From DASUCS01 sp041166385 (GTDB taxonomy: Bacteria > Actinomycetota > Acidimicrobiia > Acidimicrobiales > JACDCH01), in the NCBI GenBank assembly GCA_041166385.1, contig JBEEFW010000057.1, positions 1-64,000 on the forward strand: a DNA stretch of 64,000 bases. Direction: 5' to 3'. Below, piece after piece: positions 46,713 to 54,845 of this stretch; positions within the stretch are counted from its first letter, which is position 1; each line of letters opens with the position of its first letter. Below the pieces are notes generated by a model. It was not told the DNA's origin and did not search any database. It saw only the letters and a list, made by a program, of their open reading frames with translations. The position numbers and the translations under genes are program-made.

Positions 46713-48497
46713 GTGCGGACACTGAGGGGCGCCGTGATCGCACTGGTTGCGGCCCTCCTTGTGTTCGCATCCAATCCGGTGAGTGCGGTCGCCCGGCGGG
46801 CATCGCCTGCGCCGCAGCCGTTCGCGGTGACCCTGGCATCGCAGCCGATCTACGGCATCGCAGCCACCACCCAGAAGACGTATTTGACCGCCCCCGACGG
46901 TACGCAGCTGTTCCTCGAGACGTGGCTGCCCGAAGCGAAAGACGGCCACGCGCCGCCGGCGAAGCTGCCGACGATCCTCGTGATCACGCCGTACCAGAAG
47001 CAGGGCACGCTCGAGTCCGCCTCGACGATGAACATGATGGTGCCCCGGGGGTACGCGTACAGCCAGCTCCACGTTCGGGGTACCGGGGAGTCGACCGGCT
47101 GCATCGATCTGTACGGTCCGACCGAGGCCGATGATGGCGCGTTGGCCATCGAATGGGTGGCGACGAAATCGTCGTGGGGCAATGGTGTGGTGGGTGGCTA
47201 CGGCGTGTCGTATCCCGGCGGCACGATCCTCAACGCCGCCGGGCGCGGCGATCCGGCGAAGACGAAGTACCTGAAGGCGGTGCTCGCGGGCGCGCCGGCC
47301 CTGAGCTTGTACGAGTCGGCGTGGTCGTTCGACGGTGTGCCGTCGTTCCTGATGCCACAGCTCTACATCGGTCAGTACATGACGACGACGTCGCTGCCGC
47401 CGGGGGAGAACGGCAACCCGATCCAGTACGTCGAGAAGCCCGGCTGCTACCCCGATCACATCCAGGCCGGTCTCGATCTCAGCGGCAACTTCACGCCTTA
47501 CTACCAAGAGCGGGAAGGACGCGACTTCGTCGGCAACATCAAGGCCGCGGTCTTCACCTTCCATGGGCACGCCGACACGATCCCGTATCACGGCGTGCCA
47601 CCGATGCTGCAGCTCGGCTTGTTCGACCGGCTGCCCGCCAGCACTCCCAAGTTCGGTGTGTTCGGTTGGTTCGGTCACGAGAACCCGTCAACCGACAAGT
47701 TCGGCATTCGCCCCGACATCCGCCGCCACGACTTCCTCGACATGGAGGTCGCGTGGTTCGACTTCTACCTGAAGAAGGTCGGCCCGAATCCGAAGGCGTG
47801 GGGGACCGCACAGGTGCAGGGAAGCGACGGACGCTGGCGCGTCGTCAACAACTGGCCCCGCAAGACGGGCGGACCATCGCAGCAACTGCTGCTCGGCCAG
47901 AACCGTCTCGGCGTGGCGAAGCGCGACCTCGGCGGATCGAGCGGCTATCAAGAAGGCGGCTTCGAGACCACGCAGGGCTTCGCGCCGGGAACGTCCGTCA
48001 CGTTCGACACAGGACCGGTGACATCGTCGCTCGAGCTCAGCGGCGCGGCGCAGTTGTCGATGTGGGTGCAGCTCACGCAACCCGACAGCCACTTCGCGGC
48101 GCGCCTCGACGCGTTCGATGCCAACGGCGATCCGGTTCCGTTCGCGTCCACATACGCGTTGCGCTCGGCCATGCACCGTGACCCGTTCGTCGATGGCCGG
48201 TTCATGCAGGCTGTCGGCACCCCGGCGCCGGTCGGCACGCCGTTCCAGACGTTCCTGCGTTTCAATCCGACCGACATCGTGGTGCCGGTCGGGGGGCACC
48301 TGCGGCTGACCATCGCCGGGTCGGTGATCGTCAACCCAGGCTTCAACCAACTCGGCATCCCTGAACCGCTGTTCAACGGCCCATCGCAGCCGTCGGGTGC
48401 CACCGGTCGGGTGACGATCTTCCACGATCAGCAACATCAGTCGGTGCTCACCTTCGACACGGTCGGGACGTCCGGGCGGTACATACTCCCGAAGTGA
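46713..48497 (+). CDS. Secreted CocE/NonD-type (X-Pro peptidase S15 family) hydrolase
   Basis: A 594-residue serine hydrolase. A Sec signal peptide (VRTLRGAVIALVAALLVFA and an SAVA cleavage region) is followed by the alpha/beta hydrolase core. The nucleophile is in GGYGVSYPGG at about 166, the aspartate in TFHGHADTIPYHG at about 285 and the histidine in FGWFGHEN near 315. From about 410 there is the jelly-roll PepX C-terminal domain (LSMWVQLTQPDSHFAARLDAF). Family members cleave esters, amides or prolyl peptides. GTG 46713 is chosen because longer in-frame starts lie in the tmRNA gene on the other strand. Its stop overlaps the next GTG. Confidence 0.87.
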   Translation: MRTLRGAVIALVAALLVFASNPVSAVARRASPAPQPFAVTLASQPIYGIAATTQKTYLTAPDGTQLFLETWLPEAKDGHAPPAKLPTILVITPYQKQGTLESASTMNMMVPRGYAYSQLHVRGTGESTGCIDLYGPTEADDGALAIEWVATKSSWGNGVVGGYGVSYPGGTILNAAGRGDPAKTKYLKAVLAGAPALSLYESAWSFDGVPSFLMPQLYIGQYMTTTSLPPGENGNPIQYVEKPGCYPDHIQAGLDLSGNFTPYYQEREGRDFVGNIKAAVFTFHGHADTIPYHGVPPMLQLGLFDRLPASTPKFGVFGWFGHENPSTDKFGIRPDIRRHDFLDMEVAWFDFYLKKVGPNPKAWGTAQVQGSDGRWRVVNNWPRKTGGPSQQLLLGQNRLGVAKRDLGGSSGYQEGGFETTQGFAPGTSVTFDTGPVTSSLELSGAAQLSMWVQLTQPDSHFAARLDAFDANGDPVPFASTYALRSAMHRDPFVDGRFMQAVGTPAPVGTPFQTFLRFNPTDIVVPVGGHLRLTIAGSVIVNPGFNQLGIPEPLFNGPSQPSGATGRVTIFHDQQHQSVLTFDTVGTSGRYILPK

Positions 48498-49678
48498 CGA
48501 TCGACCCGTTCGCGCCGGCCCGACTCGGTCCGATCACGCTGCGGAACCGCATCATCAAGGCGGCGACGTTCGAAGGCATGTCGCCCAAGAACGTTCCCAC
48601 CGATCGGTTGATCGACTATCACCTCGCCGTCGCTCGAGGCGGCGTCGGACTCACGACGGTCGCGTTCTGTTCCGTGTCGCGTGACGCCCGCGGGGCGCCA
48701 GGCGAGATGGTCGTGACCGACGAAGCCGTCCCTGGTCTGCGGAAGCTGGCGGACGCTGTGCACGAGACGGGCGCGATGGTGGGCGCGCAGCTCGGGCACG
48801 CCGGTCCGGTTGCCGCTGCCGCCGGGGAACGCGGGCTGTCGCCGACGCCGCGATTCAACCCGATCATCATGAAACGCACGAAGGCAATGACCGACGCCGA
48901 CATCGAGCGCGTCACGGATGATTTCGCGGCGGCTGCGGGTCGCATCACCGGCGCCGGCTTCGATGCGATCGAGCTGCATCTCGGACACCACTACTTGCTG
49001 AGCTCGTTCATCAGTCCGAAGCTCAACCAACGGTCAGACCAGTGGGGTGGCGACGTCGAGCGTCGCGCCGCATTCCCTCGTCAGGTCGTGCGGGCGGTGC
49101 GCGATGCTGTCGGCCCTCACGTCGCGCTCACCGCGAAGCTCAACATGGTCGATGGCGTGAAGGGCGGACTGTCGGTCGACCAGAGCATCGCGACGGCGAG
49201 GTTGCTCGAGGTGGACGGTTGCCTCGACGCACTGCAGCTCACGGGCGGCGGGTCGTTGCTGAACCCGATGTATCTCTTCCGCGGCGACGCGCCGATCGCG
49301 GAGATGGCGAAGACATTCAAACCGTGGATGCGTCCGGCGTTCAAGGTCGTGTCGAAACGGTTCCTGCGTTCGTATCCGTTCGAGGAGGCGTTCTTCCTCG
49401 ACCACGCCCGTCGGTTCCGCGCCGCGCTCGACATGCCGTTGATCCTGCTCGGCGGGATCAACGAACTGTCGACCATCCAGTCGGCCCTCGACGAGGGTTT
49501 CGAGTTCGTCGCGATGGCGCGGGCCCTGTTGCGCGAGCCCGACCTCGTGAACCGCATGGAGACAGGCAGTGCCAAGGCGGGGATCTGCATTCATTGCAAC
49601 AAGTGCATGCCCACCATCTACCAAGGCACGCATTGTGTGTTGGTCCCCGCGGGCGAGCGCCCAGGCTTTGACCCCTAG
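48494..49678 (+). CDS. Old-yellow-enzyme family NADH:flavin oxidoreductase
   Basis: A 394-residue FMN-dependent enzyme with the OYE barrel. Typical elements are ITLRNRIIKAATFEG (about 13), QLGHAG (about 97), the catalytic-loop region IELHLGHHYLLSSFISPKLN (about 155) with a histidine in place of the usual HxxN tyrosine context, and MARALLREPDLVNRM near 345. A C-terminal cluster CIHCNKCM plus a later Cys suggests a 4Fe-4S site like 2,4-dienoyl-CoA reductases, but the FAD domain is absent. It would reduce an activated alkene. GTG 48494 overlaps the previous stop (GTGA). Confidence 0.83.
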   Translation: MTIDPFAPARLGPITLRNRIIKAATFEGMSPKNVPTDRLIDYHLAVARGGVGLTTVAFCSVSRDARGAPGEMVVTDEAVPGLRKLADAVHETGAMVGAQLGHAGPVAAAAGERGLSPTPRFNPIIMKRTKAMTDADIERVTDDFAAAAGRITGAGFDAIELHLGHHYLLSSFISPKLNQRSDQWGGDVERRAAFPRQVVRAVRDAVGPHVALTAKLNMVDGVKGGLSVDQSIATARLLEVDGCLDALQLTGGGSLLNPMYLFRGDAPIAEMAKTFKPWMRPAFKVVSKRFLRSYPFEEAFFLDHARRFRAALDMPLILLGGINELSTIQSALDEGFEFVAMARALLREPDLVNRMETGSAKAGICIHCNKCMPTIYQGTHCVLVPAGERPGFDP

Positions 49679-49730
49679 CGACTGAAGTGCACGGACATGA
49701 CGGAACCGTCATGCGGGTGCACTCCAGTCG
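49679..49730. terminator. Nested palindrome between convergent genes
   Basis: Outer arms CGACTGAAGTGCAC (49679-49692) and GTGCACTCCAGTCG (49717-49730) pair at 13 of 14 positions; inside is a perfect CATGACGG-AA-CCGTCATG (49696-49713). It fills the whole gap between the stop codons of the OYE-type gene and smpB, so it is probably a bidirectional terminator. Confidence 0.75.
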
Positions 49731-50204
49731 TCAACTCTCGTCGCGTTTGTGGCGCATCGCTCGGCGTAGCTCGAGATCGGAGTCGCGCTGGGACAGTGCT
49801 TGCCGCTTGTCGTAGCGACGGCGCCCCCGGCTGAGCGCGAGCTCGACCTTGACGCGCCCTTCCTTGAAGTACAGCGAGAGCGGAATCAGCGCGAGACGCT
49901 CCTGGTCGACCCGTGACTTCAGCCGCAGGATCTCGTCGCGCTTGAGCAACAGCTTGCGTTCGCGGTCGGGCTCGTGCCCGTTCACCCCGGCCGCGTGGCT
50001 GTAGGGCGCGATGTGCAGCCCGAGCAGCCACGCCTCACCGTTTCGAATCCAGCCGTTGGCGTCAGCGAACTGCACGTGCGCCTCGCGCAATGACTTCACC
50101 TCCGACCCCTGCAGAACGATGCCGCACTCGACGGTGTCGAGGACGTCGTAGTCGCGCCGCGCTTGGCGGTTGGTCGCGATGACTTTGACTCCCTTCGGCG
50201 GCAT
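49731..50204 (-). CDS. smpB: tmRNA-binding protein SmpB
   Basis: A 157-residue partner of tmRNA that delivers it to stalled ribosomes. The protein contains VIATNRQARRDYDVLDTVECGI, GSEVKSLREAHVQFADA and the DRERKLLLKRDEILRL helix, ending with a basic, disordered tail (RRRYDKRQALSQRDSDLELRRAMRHKR) that enters the mRNA channel. The ATG at 50204 gives the standard MPPKGVKVIATNRQARR start; longer in-frame sequence is not family-like. In many actinobacteria smpB follows ftsX, but here it is next to ssrA and apart from ftsX. Confidence 0.96.
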   Translation of the reverse strand: MPPKGVKVIATNRQARRDYDVLDTVECGIVLQGSEVKSLREAHVQFADANGWIRNGEAWLLGLHIAPYSHAAGVNGHEPDRERKLLLKRDEILRLKSRVDQERLALIPLSLYFKEGRVKVELALSRGRRRYDKRQALSQRDSDLELRRAMRHKRDES

Positions 50205-50226
50205 GGCCGAGCCACGATAGGGCGGT

Positions 50227-50634
50227 ATGCGCTGGCGCCTCCACGACATTGCCATTGCGACGGCGGTCGCCTCAGTGGTCAGCGGCGCTCCGTCCACGAT
50301 CCATGCGGTGGCGACGGGTCGGAGCGTGCTCGACTCCGCGCGGGCCGCCGGAACGTTGCTGCCAGGGCGAGCGGATCGACCTGGGCTCGTCGCGGGAGGC
50401 ATCGTCCACGGCGTCGTCTCGGCGTTCTGGGGGGTCGTGCTCGGTTGGCTGCTGCCCCGGCGCCACACGGCGGCCTGGGGTGCGCTGGCCGGGCTGGGCA
50501 TCGCCGCGATCAGCCTCCCAGCGGGGAAGCGCAGCCGTCCGCACATCGCCGCGCTGCCGCAGATCCCGCAATGGCTCGACAACGCCGCGTTCGGTCTGGC
50601 GATGGGCTGGCTACTCTCCGACCGCACATGCTGA
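50227..50634 (+). CDS. Hypothetical membrane protein upstream of mec
   Basis: A 135-residue protein I do not recognise. It has an N-terminal hydrophobic segment (IAIATAVASVVSG), two stronger helices (GIVHGVVSAFWGVVLGWLLP and TAAWGALAGLGIAAISLP) and a final hydrophobic stretch (NAAFGLAMGWLL), so it is probably an inner-membrane protein. Its stop overlaps the ATG of the JAMM peptidase gene (ATGCTGA), implying coupling to the cysteine-synthesis genes. It is divergent from smpB with 22 nt between start codons. Confidence 0.6.
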   Translation: MRWRLHDIAIATAVASVVSGAPSTIHAVATGRSVLDSARAAGTLLPGRADRPGLVAGGIVHGVVSAFWGVVLGWLLPRRHTAAWGALAGLGIAAISLPAGKRSRPHIAALPQIPQWLDNAAFGLAMGWLLSDRTC

Positions 50635-51053
50635 GGCTTCCCGAGCACGCGTATCTCGAGATGATCGGTCAGGCGCTCGACGGCTACCCGCTCGAGGTGT
50701 GCGGATTGCTCGCGGGCAAGGGTGATCGGGTCGACGTCTTCTATCGGTGTCGCAACGCCGCGCAGTCGGCGAAGGTCTACACAATCGACAGCCACGACTA
50801 CATGAAGTCAGAACGCGACGCCGACTCGCGCGGGATCGAGTTGCTCGGCGTGATGCACAGCCATACGCACACCGACGCCTACCCCTCGCCAACGGACATC
50901 GACAAAGCCGAGGGACTCGAAGCGTGGCACTTTGTCATCGTGAGCTTGCGCGAGCCCGAGCCCGTGCTGCGTTCCTACCGCATCGTCGCCGACGGAAAAG
51001 TGGAAGAGCCAGTGGTGGTCGAGCGCCGTCCCGCAGTTACGATTTCCGACTGA
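50628..51053 (+). CDS. mec: JAMM/MPN metallopeptidase Mec
   Basis: A 141-residue zinc peptidase. The JAMM motif is complete: Glu in YPLEVCGLL at about 22 and HSHTHTDAYPSPTDID at about 82 (HxH followed by Asp). In mycobacteria Mec cleaves cysteine from the carrier protein CysO after CysM has loaded sulfide chemistry onto it, completing cysteine synthesis. The gene ends 17 nt before a cysM gene. A cysO gene, normally between them, is absent here, so the carrier must be encoded elsewhere or be a different protein. The ATG overlaps the previous gene. Confidence 0.88.
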   Translation: MLRLPEHAYLEMIGQALDGYPLEVCGLLAGKGDRVDVFYRCRNAAQSAKVYTIDSHDYMKSERDADSRGIELLGVMHSHTHTDAYPSPTDIDKAEGLEAWHFVIVSLREPEPVLRSYRIVADGKVEEPVVVERRPAVTISD

Positions 51054-51070
51054 AGTACTCGGGATTCACG

Positions 51071-52024
51071 ATGCCTGTCTACGACTCCGTACTCGACTTG
51101 ATCGGCAACACGCCGATGGTCGACGTCTCGGCGCTGAGCCCGAACCCCCGCGTGCGGATCGTGGCGAAGCTGGAGGGCCAGAATCCCGGAGGTTCCGTCA
51201 AGGACCGCGCCGCGAAGTGGATGATCGACGAGGCGGAGAAAGGCGGCATCCTCACGCCCGGGTCGGAGCAGACCGTCATCGAGTCGTCGTCGGGGAACAC
51301 CGGCATCGCGCTGGCGATGATCTGTCGCATCCGCGGTTACAAGCTCAAGATCGTGCTCCCCGAGAACGTGTCGATCGAGCGGCGCCAACTCCTCGAGGTG
51401 TGGGGCGCGGAGATCCTTCCGTCGCCCGGGGCCGAAGGGTCCAACGGTGCGATGCGGCGCGCGCAAGCGCTGGCGCAGGAACACGACGATTGGTGGTTCC
51501 CGTTTCAATACGGCAACCCCGCCAATCCGAAGGCGCACTACGAGGGCACCGGTCCGGAGATCTGGCGCGACTGTCCCGAGATCACGCACTTCGTGTGCGG
51601 GCTCGGCACCGCCGGCACGATCATCGGCGTCGGCACGTTCCTGAAGGAACGCAATCCGTTGATCCAGGTTTGGGCGATCGAACCCCCGACAGGTGAGATG
51701 GTCGACGGGCTGAAGAATTTCGACGAAGGGTTCATCCCGCCCGTGTTCGAGGACGGCAACGGATACGAGCTGCTCGATCGCAAGCAGGTCGTCCGGTCAC
51801 GTGAGTCGATCGAGTGGACGCGCCGGCTCACCGAGGTCGGCGTGTTTGCCGGCATCTCGTCCGGCGCCGTGATGCAGGGCGCGGTGCGCTGCGCGGAGGA
51901 GATCGACGAGGGTGTCGTGGCGCTGATACTCGCCGACGGCGGTTGGAAGTACCTGTCCACGGGTGCCTGGACCGAAGGTCTCGACGTCGTCGTGGAGCGG
52001 GCCAAAGGGACAATCTACTTCTGA
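51071..52024 (+). CDS. cysM: CysM-type O-phosphoserine sulfhydrylase
   Basis: A 317-residue PLP enzyme of the cysteine-synthase family. Resemblance to mycobacterial CysM is strong: start YDSVLDLIGNTPMVDVS, PLP lysine in GGSVKDRAA near 42, ESSSGNTGIAL near 72, ENVSIERRQLLEVWGAE and the C-terminal ILADGGWKYLSTGAW. CysM uses O-phosphoserine and thiocarboxylated CysO rather than O-acetylserine and free sulfide; the C-terminal tail that closes on the active site in CysM is present. It follows mec by 17 nt and is expected to work with it. Confidence 0.92.
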   Translation: MPVYDSVLDLIGNTPMVDVSALSPNPRVRIVAKLEGQNPGGSVKDRAAKWMIDEAEKGGILTPGSEQTVIESSSGNTGIALAMICRIRGYKLKIVLPENVSIERRQLLEVWGAEILPSPGAEGSNGAMRRAQALAQEHDDWWFPFQYGNPANPKAHYEGTGPEIWRDCPEITHFVCGLGTAGTIIGVGTFLKERNPLIQVWAIEPPTGEMVDGLKNFDEGFIPPVFEDGNGYELLDRKQVVRSRESIEWTRRLTEVGVFAGISSGAVMQGAVRCAEEIDEGVVALILADGGWKYLSTGAWTEGLDVVVERAKGTIYF

Positions 52025-52047
52025 CGTTCCGCCGATCCGATTGCCGG

Positions 52048-52053
52048 TACTTT
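52048..52053 (+). promoter_or_regulatory. Candidate leaderless -10 box for subtilase gene
   Basis: TACTTT is followed after 6 nt by the ATG at 52060, with no ribosome site. Confidence 0.4.
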
Positions 52054-52059
52054 CGTGCC

Positions 52060-54825
52060 ATGCATATACGGCGGATAGCGGTTTCGATGGGCGTGGTGGC
52101 AGCGCTGCTCGCGATCGCGTTGCCCACGACGTCCGCGAACGCGCAGTCCAGTGGCGGCTGGGGATCGCACGCGCCGGAGCCGTCTTCCCATCCGAACCTT
52201 GCTCCCGCGCTCGAGCGCGCCTCATCCGGTCGTCCGCAGTCGGCTGGCACCGAGGCCGACGGTGATGGCCGCATCGTCGTGCAGGTCAACGGGCCGTCGA
52301 ACGCAGAGCTGCACGCGGCCGTCGAAGCCGCAGGCGGAACCGTGCGCAACGACGCGGCAGGATTCGTGCTCGCGTGGGTGGCGCCCTCCAGGCTCGGCGC
52401 GCTGTCTGAGGACGCGCGCGTCGACAGCGTCACCGAAGCTCGACGGTTGCAGCCCGATGCCACCTCGCAGGGCGTCAGTCAGTCCGGCGCGTCCGTGTGG
52501 CAAGGCGCGGGACGTGATGGGTCCGGTGTGAAGGTCGGCATCGTCGACGTCGGCTTCACGAACTACACGCTGCAGCAGCCACTCAACGTTCCGATACCTG
52601 CCGGTCAGAAGAACCTTTGTGGCGCCGCGGGCATGGATGGCTCCACCGATCACGGCACGGCCGTGACGGAGATCGTGCACCAGATGGCGCCCGCGGCATC
52701 GCTCTACCTCGTGTGCGTTCAGTTCGACACCGACATCGCCGCCGCCGAGCAGTACCTCGCCGGGCAAGGGGTCACCATCGTGAACGCGTCGATCACGAGC
52801 AATCTCAGCGGCCGGGGCGACGGATCGGGCGTCGTGGGTCAAGCAGTGGCGGCCGGGCGGGCGGCGGGACAGCTGTGGTCAGCGGCCGCGGGCAACGACG
52901 GCAACCGCCACTTCAACTTCGTTGGGACCGATCGCGAAAACGATGGAGCCGTCGAGTACGTGGGGGGAGTGTTCCCGCCGCCGGGACCAGACGAGTCGGA
53001 GATCATCAATTTCACGCTCGGTTCGGGCGACACGATCAACATCCAGTCCAAGTACGACGCGTGGCCAGTGACGAATCAAGAATTCGGGGTCTGCATCTGG
53101 GTGGCTGCACCCGCGCCCGCGTTCGTTGGGGCGTTCCTCGGATGCCAGTCGGGCGGCCAACAGACGGGTTCACCAAAACCGCCCATCACGGGCTTCTTTG
53201 CATCCGGTGTCGCTGCGGGGAACTATGCGATGGCCATTTTGCGTGTCGGCAACACGACAATCGCGCCTCGATTCGACGTCTACTTCGAGGGCAACGAGTC
53301 CGCGATCAGTCGCCTGACCGCGGGGGGCAGCATCGGCGATCCGGCGTCGTCTCCTTCGGCGCTTGCGGTGGGTGCGTACCAACAAGGAACTGCCGCGCTC
53401 GAGTCGTTCAGCAGCCAAGGTCCAACAATCGATGGTCGACGCAAGCCCGACATCGCGGCGACAGATGGCGTCTCGAACGACGTCTACAACCCGTTCTTCG
53501 GGACGTCCGCGGCGGCGCCGCACGTCACCGGCGCCGCCGCGATCGTGAAGCAGCTGGATCCGAGCCTCACGCCAGCGCAGATTCAACAGTTCCTCCAGGG
53601 ACGCGCGATCGATGCCGGTGCGGCAGGCCCTGACAATCAGTTCGGATCCGGACGTCTTGCTCTGGGCGCGCTCGCCGCGGGCGCTGGCGGACCCAACCCG
53701 GTGCTGTCGGTCGACCCCATCACGCCATTTCCCGGTGGGATCGCAGTGAGTGGCTACGCCGTCGACCCAGACAGCTCCGTGCCGAGTGCGGTTGACATCG
53801 CGATCGATGGGGGCGCACCCAAGCGCATCGCCGCGGCCGGCGCGCGCAACGAACCGGCGTCGCTGCCCTCCGCCGGCGCGTCGCACGGATTCGCGATGAC
53901 CTTCCCACTGCCCCCCGGGACTCACACGGTCTGTGTCACGGCCATCAACGCACCGACGACCGCGGGCAGCAACTCCGGCCCGACGTGTCGAACCGGAAGC
54001 GCGTTGGTCGCGCGCGCCGCGCGCAAGCGCGACACCGACTTCACCGGTGACCAGGTTGCTGATGTCGCGGTGGTGCGTCCGGGTTCACCCGCGATGCAGT
54101 GGTTCGCTTCGGGTCTGCCGAACCAGCCCTTCAAGTGGGGTGACTCCGGTCTCGGTGACCTCGCGGTTCCTGCGGATTACAACGGCGACGGTCGCTCCGA
54201 GCCGGCGGTGATCCGTCCAGGTTCACCGATGCGGTGGTTCATCTCGCCTTCGGGCAACCCGGTGGCGTTCGGCGACAGCACGCTCGGCGACATCCCCGTG
54301 GTCGGTGACTACAACGGCGACGGCTACGCGGACATGGCGGTGTGGCGCCCCGGCTCGCCCTCCCGTTTGTTCGTCAACGGGATCCCGGGCTCGACGGCGT
54401 TCGGCGAAGCTTCCCTGGGCGACATCCCAGTGCCGGCCGATTACAACGGCGACGGCCGCACCGACTTCGCCATCTACCGCCAGACATCGCCGGGACAATG
54501 GTGGATCAACGGATTGCCGAGCCCGACGATCTTCGGCGAACCGGGCGATGTTCCTCTTCCCGCCGACTACAACGGCGACGGACGCGCCGACATCGCGGTC
54601 ATGCGACTCGCGGGCACGGCCGAGCAATGGTTCGTCACGGGTGTCGGGACCTTCCTGTTCGGCAGTGCCCCGTTGGGTGACATCCCGGTACCGGCCGACT
54701 ACACGGGTGACGGCCGCGTCGACATCACGGTCGTGCGGCCGGGTACGCCATACCGATGGTTCATCAACGGCGGATCCTCACCCTTGTGGGGTCAGACCCC
54801 TGACATCCCCACCTCCGGGCGGTGA
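52060..54825 (+). CDS. Secreted subtilisin-like protease with FG-GAP-like repeats
   Basis: A 921-residue exported protease. A signal peptide (MHIRRIAVSMGVVAALLAIA, cleavage near SANA) is followed by a propeptide region and a peptidase S8 domain with Asp in VGIVDVGFTN at about 163, His in STDHGTAVTE at about 198, oxyanion Asn in SAAAGNDGN near 270 and Ser in FGTSAAAPHVTGAAAI at about 483. A large insertion (about 290-420) splits the catalytic core. A beta domain follows, then six 42-44-residue repeats (about 660-921) built on DYNGDGRxD calcium-loop motifs. It should degrade extracellular protein, with the repeats giving adhesion or calcium-dependent stability. Confidence 0.92.
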   Translation: MHIRRIAVSMGVVAALLAIALPTTSANAQSSGGWGSHAPEPSSHPNLAPALERASSGRPQSAGTEADGDGRIVVQVNGPSNAELHAAVEAAGGTVRNDAAGFVLAWVAPSRLGALSEDARVDSVTEARRLQPDATSQGVSQSGASVWQGAGRDGSGVKVGIVDVGFTNYTLQQPLNVPIPAGQKNLCGAAGMDGSTDHGTAVTEIVHQMAPAASLYLVCVQFDTDIAAAEQYLAGQGVTIVNASITSNLSGRGDGSGVVGQAVAAGRAAGQLWSAAAGNDGNRHFNFVGTDRENDGAVEYVGGVFPPPGPDESEIINFTLGSGDTINIQSKYDAWPVTNQEFGVCIWVAAPAPAFVGAFLGCQSGGQQTGSPKPPITGFFASGVAAGNYAMAILRVGNTTIAPRFDVYFEGNESAISRLTAGGSIGDPASSPSALAVGAYQQGTAALESFSSQGPTIDGRRKPDIAATDGVSNDVYNPFFGTSAAAPHVTGAAAIVKQLDPSLTPAQIQQFLQGRAIDAGAAGPDNQFGSGRLALGALAAGAGGPNPVLSVDPITPFPGGIAVSGYAVDPDSSVPSAVDIAIDGGAPKRIAAAGARNEPASLPSAGASHGFAMTFPLPPGTHTVCVTAINAPTTAGSNSGPTCRTGSALVARAARKRDTDFTGDQVADVAVVRPGSPAMQWFASGLPNQPFKWGDSGLGDLAVPADYNGDGRSEPAVIRPGSPMRWFISPSGNPVAFGDSTLGDIPVVGDYNGDGYADMAVWRPGSPSRLFVNGIPGSTAFGEASLGDIPVPADYNGDGRTDFAIYRQTSPGQWWINGLPSPTIFGEPGDVPLPADYNGDGRADIAVMRLAGTAEQWFVTGVGTFLFGSAPLGDIPVPADYTGDGRVDITVVRPGTPYRWFINGGSSPLWGQTPDIPTSGR
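54037..54822 (+). repeat. Six in-frame 42-44-codon FG-GAP-like repeats
   Basis: Repeat units begin at 54037, 54175, 54307, 54439, 54565 and 54697, each opening with a D-Y/F-N/T-G-D codon block and ending in a GDIPVPA-type strand. Spacing is 46, 44, 44, 42 and 44 codons. The first and last units have drifted most (DFTGDQ and DYTGDG). The units are inside the subtilase gene. Confidence 0.92.
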
Positions 54826-54833
54826 GTCGCTCC

Positions 54834-54839
54834 TAAGGT
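54834..54839 (+). promoter_or_regulatory. Candidate leaderless -10 box for alcohol dehydrogenase gene
   Basis: TAAGGT is followed after 6 nt by the ATG at 54846; no ribosome site is present. Confidence 0.4.
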
Positions 54840-54845
54840 TCCGCC

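Noticed and set aside
54037..54822. CRISPR-like or tandem DNA repeat
   Set aside because: The periodicity is in frame with the subtilase and explained by protein repeats; unit DNA identity is only partial.
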